From: Winogradskyella pacifica | GTDB taxonomy: Bacteria > Bacteroidota > Bacteroidia > Flavobacteriales > Flavobacteriaceae | DNA: 64,000 nucleotides | Assembly: GCF_013403915.1 (NCBI RefSeq) | Contig: NZ_JABFDI010000003.1 | Location: 1 to 64,000 of the forward strand | Reading direction: 5' to 3' | In this document: positions 29,026 through 37,838 of the stretch, piece after piece | Layout: each line of letters starts with the position of its first letter | Position numbering within the stretch: position 1 is the stretch's first letter | Made by a program: the position numbers and the translations under genes | Notes under the pieces: generated by a model | Databases searched by the model: none | The model's input: only the letters and a program-made list of their open reading frames with translations | What the model was told of the DNA's origin: nothing

Positions 29026-29556
29026 ATGAAAATTAGAAATTCTATAGTAACGATGGCATTAATGTTTGTAACCGTATTTGCATTTGCTCAGAATAAAGAT
29101 GATAAACGTGTTATGAAGGATGCCGAAAAAGCAATCTCAACATTGAAGAGTTATGATGTTGGCTTAGAGAAATTTTTTAGTAATTCCTCTGGTTATGTTG
29201 TATTTCCAAATGTAGGGGAAGGAGCATTAATTATAGGGGCAGCTTCAGGTAATGGTGTTGTTTATGAAAATGGAGTTTCAGTAGGAATGGCTGATATGAA
29301 AAAATTAGATGTCGGTCTGCAAGCAGGAGGAGAAGCCTATATGCAAGTTATATTCTTTGAAACTGAAGATGCTTTAAACGAGTTTAAGCAAGGAAACTTT
29401 GAGTTTTCTGCTGAAGCAAAAGCTGTTATAGTAGATAAAGGAGCTAGTAAAAATGCCAATTATAATGATGGTGTTGTCATTTTTGCAAAATCTAAAGCTG
29501 GTGCAATGGCTGATGTTTCAATCGGTGGTCAAAAATTTAATTATTCAGAATTTTAA
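29026..29556 (+). CDS. SYLF (YSC84-like) lipid-binding domain protein
   Basis: The 176-residue exported protein (signal ending VFAFAQ) is the bacterial form of the SYLF/DUF500 domain, related to yeast Ysc84, which binds phosphoinositides in eukaryotes. Typical phrases are SSGYVVFPNVGEGALIIGAASGNGVVYENG and YNDGVVIFAKSKAGAMADVSIGGQKF. In bacteria its role is unclear; the neighbourhood (sensor kinase, AraC, small membrane proteins) suggests envelope stress. A terminator follows, so it is a single-gene unit. Confidence 0.88.
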   Translation: MKIRNSIVTMALMFVTVFAFAQNKDDKRVMKDAEKAISTLKSYDVGLEKFFSNSSGYVVFPNVGEGALIIGAASGNGVVYENGVSVGMADMKKLDVGLQAGGEAYMQVIFFETEDALNEFKQGNFEFSAEAKAVIVDKGASKNANYNDGVVIFAKSKAGAMADVSIGGQKFNYSEF

Positions 29557-29585
29557 TTGAGTAATTAAAATTTTATCACAAGAAA

Positions 29586-29612
29586 AGGCCGATTATCATA
29601 ATCGGCTTTTTT
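29586..29612 (+). terminator. Terminator after SYLF gene
   Basis: A short hairpin, stem GCCGATT / AATCGGC, is followed by six T. Confidence 0.85.
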
Positions 29613-29759
29613 GCATTCTTAAAAGGCTCTAGTTGTAGACCTAATTATTTATTCTTCATATTTTAATAATTCACAAAAATAACATAGTGAAATATGCGAA
29701 TTTTAATATTAAATTTGAATAGTGATTAAAGCGTTCAACCTAAAGAACAATACTACAAC

Positions 29760-30308
29760 ATGAAATTATTACTGAAATTTGATTTTACTAAGGTTTGCAA
29801 TACTATTTTAAAGCAAAAGTTAGAAGCACACCAATTCAATTATCAGCAAACTGCATTTGGTGAAATAGAATTGATGGCTAAGGTCTCTGAAGAACAATTA
29901 AAAAGATTTCATGATGATATAAATGATTTTGGGATAGAAATTATAGAAGATCCTAAAAAGATTGTGATTCAAAAAATTAAAGATGTTATTGTAGATATGG
30001 TCTTTAATGAAAGGGATGTAAATGTTAAGACTTCAGTTTATTTAGCAGAACAGTTAGAAGAGAATTACAATTATTTATCTAATCTGTTTTCGGAAGTGAC
30101 GTATACGTCCATCGAAAATTTTATTATCTTACAGAAAATAGAATATACTAAGATATTATTGACAAATGAAGAACTTTCGCTCACCGAAATAGCCTTTAAA
30201 CTCGACTATTCTAGTGTTGCGCATTTAAGTAAGCAGTTTAAAAATACAACAGGCATTACGCCGTCTGCTTTTCAGCGAATTATTGCTAAAAGAAAACAAA
30301 TAAATTAA
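29760..30308 (+). CDS. Short AraC-family DNA-binding protein
   Basis: The 182-residue protein has an N-terminal 80-residue alpha/beta part of unknown type (LLKFDFTKVCNTILKQKLEAH) and a C-terminal AraC/XylS helix-turn-helix pair (LSLTEIAFKLDYSSVAHLSKQFKNTTGITPSAFQRI). It lacks a cupin-like sugar-binding domain. Together with the response regulator and kinase directly downstream it likely forms one transcript (gap 20 bases). It is the best candidate to act on the promoters of the tiny genes downstream, though this is inference. Confidence 0.88.
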   Translation: MKLLLKFDFTKVCNTILKQKLEAHQFNYQQTAFGEIELMAKVSEEQLKRFHDDINDFGIEIIEDPKKIVIQKIKDVIVDMVFNERDVNVKTSVYLAEQLEENYNYLSNLFSEVTYTSIENFIILQKIEYTKILLTNEELSLTEIAFKLDYSSVAHLSKQFKNTTGITPSAFQRIIAKRKQIN

Positions 30309-30328
30309 ACTAACCTTAATTTTGAAGT

Positions 30329-30775
30329 ATGAATAGCGATTATATTAATATAGCGTTGGCTGATGATGATGAAGACGACAGATTGTTTTTTACAGAGGCT
30401 TTTGATGAATTGAAACTTAAAAGTAAAGTTCTACTTTTTAAGGATGGTATAGAATTAATGGAGTATTTAAATGATGGAGACAATACACTTCCAAGCCTTT
30501 TGTTTCTCGATTTAAACATGCCAAAGAAATCAGGATTAGAATGTTTAAAAGACATCAAAGCTACCGAACGCTTACGAGAAATGGTAATTGCCATATACTC
30601 TACATCAGCTTCTGAAGAGGATATTGAAAATACCTTTGTTAAAGGAGCCAATGTGTACATTAAGAAACCCAATGATTTTGAAAAACTTAAAAAAGTTCTT
30701 TCAGAAGTCGTAACAACCAATTGGCAATATCAAACCAGTGGTTTAAATAAAGACAATTTTTTATTAAGATTATAA
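30329..30775 (+). CDS. Single-domain response regulator (Rcp1-like)
   Basis: The 148-residue protein is one receiver domain with no output domain. Acidic residues lie at 12-14 and the phosphorylated aspartate is D61 in LLFLDLNMPKKSG; the conserved lysine is in VYIKKPNDF. Such receivers relay phosphate or bind partner proteins. Its gene ends three bases before the kinase, so the pair is a two-component relay. Confidence 0.93.
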   Translation: MNSDYINIALADDDEDDRLFFTEAFDELKLKSKVLLFKDGIELMEYLNDGDNTLPSLLFLDLNMPKKSGLECLKDIKATERLREMVIAIYSTSASEEDIENTFVKGANVYIKKPNDFEKLKKVLSEVVTTNWQYQTSGLNKDNFLLRL

Positions 30776-30778
30776 TCT

Positions 30779-32557
30779 ATGCCTACACCTTCTAGCAGAT
30801 ATCTAAGAACCGCGTTTATTGTTGGTCTTTTCGTTATTTTATGTATTGGTGGTTTTACATATAAACATATTAGTGAGCTCTCTCAAACATCAAAAGTTGT
30901 TAAAGATAATTATTCATTAAGAAGTGAGCTAGAACTCATTATTTCTAATCTTAAGGATGCCGAAATAGGACATAGAGGCTTTTTGCTCACACACGATTCT
31001 TTATTTCTGAATCCGTATGAAGAAAGTTTACAGAAAGTAACTAGCAACCTTCATAAATTAGATACACTGATTGTCTCTAATGGCGAGCAAGTAGAAAAAC
31101 TGAAGGAGTTAAAGGAGGATATAAAGAAGCGATTCAATAATTTTGATAAATCATTTAGTCTTGCTAAGGATGATACAATTCTAACACAAGACTTATTATT
31201 TTTACTGCATGAAGGTGAAATAAGGATGGACAGAATTCGTGCAGATATCACTGCAATGTTAGATTTAGAGCAACGTCTGTTAACACACAATCAAGAGATA
31301 AATGAGAAAAAGATAGGGCTAACTCCCTTATTATTTTATGGCCTATTAATAGTTACGTTAGTTATTCTTTTATTGGCTTATTTTAAAATGAGTAAGGATT
31401 TAAAAGCTCTTAAAGAAAATAATATTGAATTAGAAATTTTTGAAAAATTAACCAAGCAATCTGAAATTGTGAGTAATACTAGTACTTGGGTCTGGTATAT
31501 TGAAGACAATGAATTTGAATTTTCAGATAATTTATACCGTTTGGTAGGTGAAGAACCACAAAGTTTTGAGCCGACTTTAGAGAATTTTTATAAATACGTA
31601 CACGAAGAAGATATTAATCATTTGGGGCAGCAAGTTAATATGATGATGCGAGAAGAGGAATTGCCTTTTACAACGTATCGTGTAGTTCATAAAGATGGAA
31701 CCATAAGACACTTAAAGGCTTATTCTAAAATGATGGATGATACAGAAGGTGATAAAAAAATGTTTGGTGTCACTATTGATGTTACAAATGAATTAGAAAA
31801 TTATCGAATCATTGAGCAGCGCAACCAAGAATTAGAACGTACTAATAAAGAACTGTCTGCATTTAACTATGTTGCGAGTCATGATTTACAAGAGCCGCTA
31901 AGAAAAATTCAGACCTTTATGTCGCGATTAGAGGCTAAAGAAAAGGATCATATTTCCGAAAGTGGGCAACTTTATATTCAAAGAATGAAATCTGCATCTG
32001 CCAGAATGCGAATGCTTATAGAGGATTTGTTACAATATTCTCGAACAAACACATCAGAAAAAGAGTATTTAAGAACAAATATGAATATGCTATTAGAGCA
32101 TGCTAAAACAGAGCTTTTAGATAGCATTGAAGAAAAACAAGCTACAATTATTTGTGATGATTTACCGACAATGGATGTGATTTCATTTCAAATTCAACAA
32201 TTATTTATTAATATAATAAGTAATTCATTAAAGTATAGTCGTGAAGGAGTTCCGCCAATAATCGAAATTACACACCAAGAGGTGCTATCTAAGGATGTAG
32301 AAGAGATTAAAGACTCGTTATATAAGTTTCACCATAAGATTACCTTTAAGGACAATGGTATTGGGTTTGAGCAAACGTATGCCGATAAGATTTTCTTACT
32401 ATTTAATAGGTTACACGGTAAATCTGAATATTCTGGTACCGGTATCGGTTTAGCAATTTGCAAAAAGATTGTAGAAAACCACAAGGGAGTTATTTTGGCG
32501 GAAAGTATGCCCAATGCTGGTGCCTCATTTATTATTTACTTGCCGTTTTTAAAATAG
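30779..32557 (+). CDS. CHASE3-PAS sensor histidine kinase
   Basis: The 592-residue membrane kinase has TM1 (about 10-30), an extracytoplasmic CHASE3 domain (LKDAEIGHRGFLLTHDSLFLNPYEES), TM2 (about 181-199), a PAS/PAC fold (WVWYIEDNEFEFSDNLYRLVGEEPQSFEP, with VTNELE close), HisKA with the phospho-acceptor His near residue 368 (VASHDLQEPLRKI) and HATPase with NIISNSLKYS, DNGIGFEQ and GTGIGLAICKKI. The bacteriophytochrome-like kinase architecture pairs with single-domain regulators such as the one encoded upstream. Confidence 0.95.
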   Translation: MPTPSSRYLRTAFIVGLFVILCIGGFTYKHISELSQTSKVVKDNYSLRSELELIISNLKDAEIGHRGFLLTHDSLFLNPYEESLQKVTSNLHKLDTLIVSNGEQVEKLKELKEDIKKRFNNFDKSFSLAKDDTILTQDLLFLLHEGEIRMDRIRADITAMLDLEQRLLTHNQEINEKKIGLTPLLFYGLLIVTLVILLLAYFKMSKDLKALKENNIELEIFEKLTKQSEIVSNTSTWVWYIEDNEFEFSDNLYRLVGEEPQSFEPTLENFYKYVHEEDINHLGQQVNMMMREEELPFTTYRVVHKDGTIRHLKAYSKMMDDTEGDKKMFGVTIDVTNELENYRIIEQRNQELERTNKELSAFNYVASHDLQEPLRKIQTFMSRLEAKEKDHISESGQLYIQRMKSASARMRMLIEDLLQYSRTNTSEKEYLRTNMNMLLEHAKTELLDSIEEKQATIICDDLPTMDVISFQIQQLFINIISNSLKYSREGVPPIIEITHQEVLSKDVEEIKDSLYKFHHKITFKDNGIGFEQTYADKIFLLFNRLHGKSEYSGTGIGLAICKKIVENHKGVILAESMPNAGASFIIYLPFLK

Positions 32558-32573
32558 TATAAACATTTTCTGA

Positions 32574-32612
32574 AATTGTATAACATGCTCTATTTCTAAT
32601 TGAGCATATTTG
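32574..32612 (+). promoter_or_regulatory. Shared stress-gene promoter motif, copy 1
   Basis: AATTGTATAACA (32574-32585), a 19-base gap and CATATTTG (32605-32612) form the likely promoter of the lmo0937-type gene. The same 12-mer with a 20-base gap and a near -7 box recurs at 33071-33110. Confidence 0.5.
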
Positions 32613-32718
32613 CTAAGAACTGACCGTTATTTTATAATTGCTTAAAAGTTTGTTTTAAAATTGTTTGAAGCAAATTTCCCTATAAAGTTGATGCCCTTAA
32701 TTAAATCGTTTTTCTACC

Positions 32719-32871
32719 ATGAAGACTTTTATTTATGCTTTTTTAGTATTACTAGTTATCCTTTGGGCTATTGGATTTTTTGTCTATGCATTATCGGCCG
32801 TCATTCACTTATTGCTAATATTGGCTATTATTTTACTTGTAGTGGTTAATAGAAATAATTCTAAGGAGTAA
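32719..32871 (+). CDS. lmo0937 family tiny membrane protein
   Basis: This 50-residue protein is nearly all membrane: a first helix around FIYAFLVLLVILWAIGFFVY and a second around VIHLLLILAIILLVVVN. The WAIGFF...SAVIHLLLILAII pattern is the mark of the lmo0937/DUF5670 family, often stress-induced. The ATG at 32719 is the only sensible start. It stands alone behind the AATTGTATAACA promoter motif. Confidence 0.82.
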   Translation: MKTFIYAFLVLLVILWAIGFFVYALSAVIHLLLILAIILLVVVNRNNSKE

Positions 32872-33070
32872 CAGAAACCTTATTCAAGGTTATCTCAATT
32901 CAAATTTTTATTTAAGTACATTTTTCTATTTCTCAACGATGTCTATTTACGCTATGTTATAAGTGTAGCTTCAACTTTTGATAGGCTGATGTCTAACTTT
33001 TTGGGCATCTCATTAGCGCTTTTTTAAGTATTGTTTAACAGTAATTCGGAATAATATAACAAAGCTAGGG

Positions 33071-33110
33071 AATTGTATAACACAGTAAGCCTAAAGAGTT
33101 CGTTACTTTG
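33071..33110 (+). promoter_or_regulatory. Shared stress-gene promoter motif, copy 2
   Basis: AATTGTATAACA (33071-33082), a 20-base gap and TTACTTTG (33103-33110). A related ATAATATAACA lies 21 bases upstream (33051-33061), two helical turns away. The ATG of the 46-aa gene follows 32 bases after the -7-like box. Confidence 0.5.
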
Positions 33111-33141
33111 ACATAAGAAAATTAACCTAATCCATCACACC

Positions 33142-33282
33142 ATGAAAATATCATCTAAACACTTACAAAAGCAATTTGCTAGAGTTGGAAGAATTTTTCC
33201 AAAACGCAAAATTGAAGTTGCATATTCAGAACTGGAGTATTCAAAATTGAATGCTATAGTAAGCTCCAAAAAGACCTTTTAA
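33142..33282 (+). CDS. 46-aa basic hypothetical protein
   Basis: The predicted protein has 46 residues, starts MKISSKHLQKQFARVGR and is rich in Lys/Arg with no signal peptide or membrane helix. It has a promoter with the same motif as the lmo0937-type gene and an A-rich start region, which support expression. I know of no family for it. Confidence 0.5.
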   Translation: MKISSKHLQKQFARVGRIFPKRKIEVAYSELEYSKLNAIVSSKKTF

Positions 33283-33347
33283 ACTTACAAGATTACCATC
33301 CTACTTAAGACTAATAAAATTACTGTCTAACCAAAAAACAAACACAT

Positions 33348-34364
33348 ATGAAAACTATAGAGATTAAAGCAAATAATTTACAATTTATGTTTCACGCTTT
33401 AAATAATGAAGTTGGTGGAACTTTTACAACAAACCGAAGAGAGGTTGAGTTAAAAATTGATAATGAGTTAGGCGTAGGGATAATTAGAGGTATAGAATTA
33501 GAGAGACATACAGTTTTTATAGAGTTTGATGTAAAATTTAAAGAAGACGTAACGTTCGTAGTTGAAAGCTCAAAACGATCAGTTGTAAACTTTTTATATT
33601 GTTCGGAAGGAAAATTAAAACATTCTTTCAATAATGATAGGAATTCAAACATTGTGGAGACATTTCAAACAGGTATTTCCGCTAATATTGAAACTAGTGA
33701 AAACCATATCAGCTTCTTTAAAGATATCTATGTTAACTCTACCATTATTTCGGTTAACACGTCTGAGAAGAGTTCAGCTAAACACCATATAAATAATATG
33801 GTTTCAGAACTTTTCATTTCAGGGAACACAGCAGATTATAGTTATGTAGGCTCATATAACTTAAAAATTGCAGAAAACATTAAGCAATTAAAGGCTATAA
33901 AACAAGATGGTGTTGTAAGAACATTACTAATCCAAGGTTTAGTAAACTTTATATTAGCAATGGAAATAGAACAACACTCAATGGATGTAAAAAGTTCTCA
34001 AAACCCTACAGGATCATTAACTAGTTTTGAATTAAAACAAGTAAAAGAATTATCAGATTTCATTAATAATTTTCCTGAAACCAATTTGAGTGTTACAGAA
34101 TTAGCAGCAAAGATTTCAATAAGTCCGGCTAAAGTTCAAGAAGGATTTAAACTGATGCATGGTAAAACGTTAAATAATTTTATCAGATCGGTGAGAGTTA
34201 AAAAATCTGAAGAGCTAATTAAAAACACAGATTTAAATATTTCGGAGATTGTATATTCTCTTGGGTTTTCTAGTAGAAGTTATTTCTCTAAAATATTTAA
34301 AGCGCAATATAATTGCTCGCCAATTGAGTATAAACAAAACATTAAGTTAGCTGCAACAGCATAA
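33348..34364 (+). CDS. AraC-family transcriptional regulator
   Basis: The 338-residue regulator has a 220-residue N-terminal part of unknown ligand and a typical C-terminal AraC domain (LSVTELAAKISISPAKVQEGFKLMHGKTLNNFIRSVRVKKSEEL, then IVYSLGFSSRSYFSKIFKAQYNCSPIEYKQ). The end of the gene is special: the last 24 bases are duplicated 180 bases downstream. It closes the stress/signalling block. Confidence 0.92.
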   Translation: MKTIEIKANNLQFMFHALNNEVGGTFTTNRREVELKIDNELGVGIIRGIELERHTVFIEFDVKFKEDVTFVVESSKRSVVNFLYCSEGKLKHSFNNDRNSNIVETFQTGISANIETSENHISFFKDIYVNSTIISVNTSEKSSAKHHINNMVSELFISGNTADYSYVGSYNLKIAENIKQLKAIKQDGVVRTLLIQGLVNFILAMEIEQHSMDVKSSQNPTGSLTSFELKQVKELSDFINNFPETNLSVTELAAKISISPAKVQEGFKLMHGKTLNNFIRSVRVKKSEELIKNTDLNISEIVYSLGFSSRSYFSKIFKAQYNCSPIEYKQNIKLAATA

Positions 34365-34550
34365 TATATACTAATAAAATTGACTATTTGAAAAAGAATG
34401 AAGAGAGAAAGGTCACATTGAGCGCAGTCGAAAACTTATAGGGATTTAATTCTTCGACTGCACTCAAGCTGACATAAGTTAGAAATGTATTATACTAAAT
34501 GTATGTAAAATATTATAAAGATTAAGTTAGCTGTAACAGCATAATATATA
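34341..34550. repeat. Direct duplication of the AraC gene's 3' end
   Basis: The 30 bases at 34341-34370 (start ATTAAGTTAGCTGCAACAGC) recur at 34521-34550 with one change. Exactly 180 bases separate the copies. The 150 bases between hold an inverted repeat, as if that element inserted with a target duplication and left the terminator attached to the second copy. Confidence 0.85.
34412..34473. repeat. Inverted repeat of TTCGACTGCnCTCA type
   Basis: Arms GTCACATTGAGCGCAGTCGAA (34412-34432) and TTCGACTGCACTCAAGCTGAC (34453-34473) are imperfect inverse copies (three mismatches). This type of sequence is dispersed in flavobacterial intergenic regions. Confidence 0.75.
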
Positions 34551-34557
34551 TCAGATG

Positions 34558-34605
34558 GAGGTTGTATAAATATTAATTAAAATATTTATACAACCTCTTT
34601 TTTTT
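34558..34605 (+). terminator. Terminator of the AraC gene
   Basis: A 15-pair stem GAGGTTGTATAAATA / TATTTATACAACCTC with a short loop is followed by a run of eight T. Confidence 0.9.
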
Positions 34606-34637
34606 ATGATTTTGAATCAAAAAATAATTCAAATTTT

Positions 34638-34645
34638 TATTTTTG
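34638..34645 (+). promoter_or_regulatory. -7 box of the TrmH gene
   Basis: TATTTTTG ends four bases before the ATG at 34650, with a TTG 23 bases upstream (34612-34614). The transcript would be leaderless. Confidence 0.5.
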
Positions 34646-34649
34646 AGTC

Positions 34650-35108
34650 ATGAATGATAATTTTACAAATGAATTCTTCGGAATTGGAATTCAGAATGGA
34701 AAAACACCAGAAAATCTTGGGGTGCTTTGGAGATCTGCTCAAAATTTAGGGGCGAGTTTTATTTTTACAATAGGAAATCGTTATGCTAAACAGGCGTGCG
34801 ATACGCACAATGCAGTGAAGTCCATGCCTTATTTTCATTATGAGACCTTTGAAGAGTTTTTTAATAATATCCCTAAAGGAGCAAGGCTTGTTGGTGTAGA
34901 ATTAACGGAAGAAGCTGTGCCTTTAGAAACGTTTAAACATCCTAGACGTTGTGTTTATTTATTAGGAGCAGAAGATCATGGTTTGTCTAACCAGGCGATT
35001 GAAAAAAGTCATTTTTTAATAAAATTCCAATCCCAACTAAGTCTTAATGTGTCGGTAGCAGGTAGTATAGTGATGTACGATAGAGGTATTGATAAACCTA
35101 GGGTTTAA
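34650..35108 (+). CDS. TrmH-family RNA 2'-O-methyltransferase
   Basis: This 152-residue SpoU-type protein is a minimal SPOUT domain: start NGKTPENLGVLWRSAQNLGASFIFTIG, then YLLGAEDHGLSNQAI and the knot motif LSLNVSVAGSIVMYD. It would methylate a ribose in tRNA or rRNA; the short form resembles tRNA(Cm/Um34)-type enzymes but the target is not certain. It is monocistronic and converges on rho. Confidence 0.92.
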   Translation: MNDNFTNEFFGIGIQNGKTPENLGVLWRSAQNLGASFIFTIGNRYAKQACDTHNAVKSMPYFHYETFEEFFNNIPKGARLVGVELTEEAVPLETFKHPRRCVYLLGAEDHGLSNQAIEKSHFLIKFQSQLSLNVSVAGSIVMYDRGIDKPRV

Positions 35109-35129
35109 TTCAAATAAAAAAAAAGCATA

Positions 35130-35164
35130 AAAAAACCTTGAAAGCTAATTTCAAGGTTTTTTTA
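35130..35164. terminator. Bidirectional terminator between TrmH and rho
   Basis: The stem AACCTTGAAA / TTTCAAGGTT with a GCTAA loop has T-runs on both sides (TTTTTTT on plus; TTTTTTTATG on minus). It serves convergent genes. Confidence 0.85.
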
Positions 35165-35183
35165 GTTTTATATATTCAGGCTA

Positions 35184-36896
35184 TTAGCCATTCATAGAAA
35201 TTAAGAACTCTTCATTGTTTCTTGTTTGCTTAAAACGGTCATTAATGAATTCCATAGCTTCAACTGGGTTCATATCTGCAAGATACTTACGCATCACCCA
35301 CATTCTTTGTATTGTAGTTGCATCTAATAAAATATCATCGCGTCTTGTGCTTGATGAAGTTAAATCGATAGCAGGGAAAATACGACGGTTAGAAATCTTA
35401 CGATCTAATTGTAGTTCCATGTTACCCGTTCCTTTAAATTCTTCAAAGATAACTTCGTCCATTTTAGAACCAGTTTCTGTTAATGCTGTAGCAATAATAG
35501 TTAAAGAACCACCATTTTCAATGTTACGTGCAGCTCCAAAGAAACGTTTTGGTTTGTGTAAAGCATTAGCATCAACACCACCAGAAAGAATTTTACCAGA
35601 TGCTGGTTGTACAGAGTTATAAGCTCTTGCCAAACGCGTAATAGAATCTAATAAGATCACAACATCGTGTCCACATTCTACTAAACGTTTTGCTTTTTCT
35701 AAAACGATATTTGCAATTTTTACATGCTCGTGTGCTTCTTTATCAAAAGTAGAAGCGATAACTTCTCCACTAACATTACGTTGCATATCTGTAACTTCTT
35801 CAGGACGTTCGTCAATTAATAAAATCATTTGATAAACCTCAGGATGATTCGCTGCAATAGCATTGGCAACATCCTTAAGTAACATTGTTTTACCTGTTTT
35901 TGGTTGCGATACAATCATACCACGTTGTCCTTTACCAATTGGTGCGAACAAATCCATAATACGCGTAGAAATTGTTGCTTGCTTTTCGGCAATATTAAAT
36001 TTCTCTTGTGGAAATAGTGGTGTTAAATGTTCAAAAGCAACTCTATCTCTTACCACATTAGGCAATTGACCGTTAATTTTGCTAACTTTAATTAAAGGGA
36101 AATATTTTTCACCTTCTTTTGGTGGACGTACATTTCCTAGTACAGTATCACCAACTTTAAGACCAAATAAACGAATTTGAGATTGAGATACATAAATATC
36201 ATCAGGAGACGATAGATAGTTATAATCTGAGGATCTTAAAAATCCATAACCATCTTGCATAACATCTAAAACACCTTCACTTTCAATAATAGCATCGAAT
36301 TCAAAATCTGGCTCACGATAGCGATTTCTGCTATCTTTATTACCATTGCTTTTTGAATTATTACCATGAGTATTACCATCTTTAGAACGTGGTTGCCTAT
36401 CGTTTTGTGGACGACGTTTATCATCTTTACGAGGATTAGGTTTCTTTTGTTCTTGTGGTTTGTTCTGAGGCTTCTCTTTTACAGGTTTTTCTGTATTAGA
36501 TTTTTCCTCTTTATTCTTAGTATCCTGCGGTTTATTTTCCTGTGGCTTACGCTCTTGGGGTTTACGAGGATTTGGTTTATTTTGTACTTGAGGCTTTGCT
36601 TTAGAGTCTTCTTTCTTGTCAGCAAACTCTATAGATTTTTGCTCTTCACTCTCTTTAGGTTTTTGTGGAACTCTAGCGCGTTTTGGAGCTGGTTTAGTCT
36701 CCTTTGCTTCAGTTGCTACTGATGTCTCAGTTGCTACCTTTGCCTTTACAGCACTAGGGTTAGCTGCTTGGTAATCTAAAATTTGATAAACCAAGTCTAG
36801 CTTTTTTTGTGTACGGTATTTAGGTACGTTTAGTTGTTTTGCTATCTCCTGTAATTCAGGAAGTTTTTTAGCCTTTAACTGAGAAATTTCAAACAT
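35184..36896 (-). CDS. rho: Transcription termination factor Rho
   Basis: The 570-residue hexameric RNA helicase terminates transcripts. The first 50 residues form the Rho_N helical domain ([21 protein letters not shown]), then about 150 residues are low-complexity, rich in Lys/Pro/Gln/Asn, then come the RNA-binding cold-shock domain ([23 protein letters not shown]) and the RecA core with PKTGKT Walker [16 protein letters not shown]alker B/R-loop and [10 protein letters not shown]. The long disordered insertion is typical of Bacteroidota Rho proteins. Confidence 0.97.
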   Translation of the reverse strand: MFEISQLKAKKLPELQEIAKQLNVPKYRTQKKLDLVYQILDYQAANPSAVKAKVATETSVATEAKETKPAPKRARVPQKPKESEEQKSIEFADKKEDSKAKPQVQNKPNPRKPQERKPQENKPQDTKNKEEKSNTEKPVKEKPQNKPQEQKKPNPRKDDKRRPQNDRQPRSKDGNTHGNNSKSNGNKDSRNRYREPDFEFDAIIESEGVLDVMQDGYGFLRSSDYNYLSSPDDIYVSQSQIRLFGLKVGDTVLGNVRPPKEGEKYFPLIKVSKINGQLPNVVRDRVAFEHLTPLFPQEKFNIAEKQATISTRIMDLFAPIGKGQRGMIVSQPKTGKTMLLKDVANAIAANHPEVYQMILLIDERPEEVTDMQRNVSGEVIASTFDKEAHEHVKIANIVLEKAKRLVECGHDVVILLDSITRLARAYNSVQPASGKILSGGVDANALHKPKRFFGAARNIENGGSLTIIATALTETGSKMDEVIFEEFKGTGNMELQLDRKISNRRIFPAIDLTSSSTRRDDILLDATTIQRMWVMRKYLADMNPVEAMEFINDRFKQTRNNEEFLISMNG

Positions 36897-37083
36897 TCTA
36901 TATGTTGTATATGTATTATAATTTTGATATTATTAATTCAATATTTTCTAGATGAAATAAAAAGAAAAAAAGTGAGATTAATTTGGAAGATTAGGAGGAT
37001 GCAACTCAGTACGTTACTTCTTCCTATTGCAATAATACAATTTTATTTTAAAATAATTTCTATCTTTTTAAAAAATAAACTCC

Positions 37084-37091
37084 TAATTTTG
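37084..37091 (+). promoter_or_regulatory. -7 box of the DUF4293 gene
   Basis: TAATTTTG is 22 bases before the ATG at 37114. No clear TTG at -33. The stretch 36897-37083 between rho and here shows nothing else. Confidence 0.5.
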
Positions 37092-37113
37092 CAGAGCTTT
37101 TTCAATAAAAGAT

Positions 37114-37524
37114 ATGATTCAACGCATTCAAACTCTATATTTACTTTTAGCTGTTATCATTTCAGCAGGCTTAATCTTTGTCTTTCATTTATGGACGGAC
37201 AGTGAAGGAGTAAAAGTATATGCTTTAGATAATTATTTGTATTTAGGTTTGTTTTTAGGCTCAGCTTTATTAGCTTTGACATCAATATTTAGATTTAAAG
37301 ACAGGAAATCTCAATTTGTTTTGGGACGACTTAATATCATATTAAACTTTATTTTACTAGGAATCTTTGTATATCAATCGCTAAGCTTATCTGGAGAAAT
37401 TAACATTTCTGAGAAAGGTATTGGGATTCTTCTTCCTATTTTTTCTATTGTGTGTTTAGTCTTGGCTAACAAGGCTATTAAAAAGGATGAAGATCTCGTG
37501 AAATCTGTAGATCGATTACGATAG
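37114..37524 (+). CDS. DUF4293 family membrane protein
   Basis: The 136-residue protein has four membrane helices and the family start MIQRIQTLYLLLAVIISAGLIF. DUF4293 is a Bacteroidota-specific family of unknown function, nearly always beside rho, as here (divergent). A terminator follows. Confidence 0.88.
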   Translation: MIQRIQTLYLLLAVIISAGLIFVFHLWTDSEGVKVYALDNYLYLGLFLGSALLALTSIFRFKDRKSQFVLGRLNIILNFILLGIFVYQSLSLSGEINISEKGIGILLPIFSIVCLVLANKAIKKDEDLVKSVDRLR

Positions 37525-37551
37525 ACCTAAAATCTTAGTAGTATTAGTGTG

Positions 37552-37582
37552 AAAACCCAGACGCTGCCGTCTGGGTTTTTTT
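37552..37582 (+). terminator. Terminator of the DUF4293 gene
   Basis: The 11-pair stem AAACCCAGACG / CGTCTGGGTTT with loop CTGC is followed by a run of eight T. Confidence 0.92.
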
Positions 37583-37599
37583 TGTCTTTTAGTGAAAAA

Positions 37600-37653
37600 T
37601 ATATTTGTTTTAGAAAATTTTGTAATTTAGTTGAAGGCTGTAAATGCCTTCAA
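37600..37653 (+). promoter_or_regulatory. Promoter and leader hairpin of a 51-aa gene
   Basis: TATATTTG at 37600-37607 is a good -7 box. The leader of about 55 bases contains a perfect eight-pair hairpin TTGAAGGC / GCCTTCAA (37631-37653) before the ATG at 37670. Confidence 0.5.
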
Positions 37654-37669
37654 TTAACAAACGATATAA

Positions 37670-37825
37670 ATGAGAAAACAAGTTATTTTACATGTATTAG
37701 CCGCTTTAGTTTTAAGTTTCTTACTATATAAATTGGCTTCATTTACTATGGGAACGTCACTATTTATAGGTGTAGGAACCGCTCTTTTGGGATTGATATA
37801 TAGTGCAAGGGGGGCTAAAAAGTAA
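37670..37825 (+). CDS. 51-aa two-helix membrane protein
   Basis: The 51-residue product starts MRKQVILHVLAALVLSFLLY and is nearly all hydrophobic, with two membrane helices separated by ASFTMGTS and a basic end (SARGAKK). The positive-inside pattern, its own -7 box and its leader hairpin make it credible. It does not match a family I know. It converges on the phosphoesterase gene with 13 bases between. Confidence 0.6.
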   Translation: MRKQVILHVLAALVLSFLLYKLASFTMGTSLFIGVGTALLGLIYSARGAKK

Positions 37826-37838
37826 TTTAATCTCAAAA

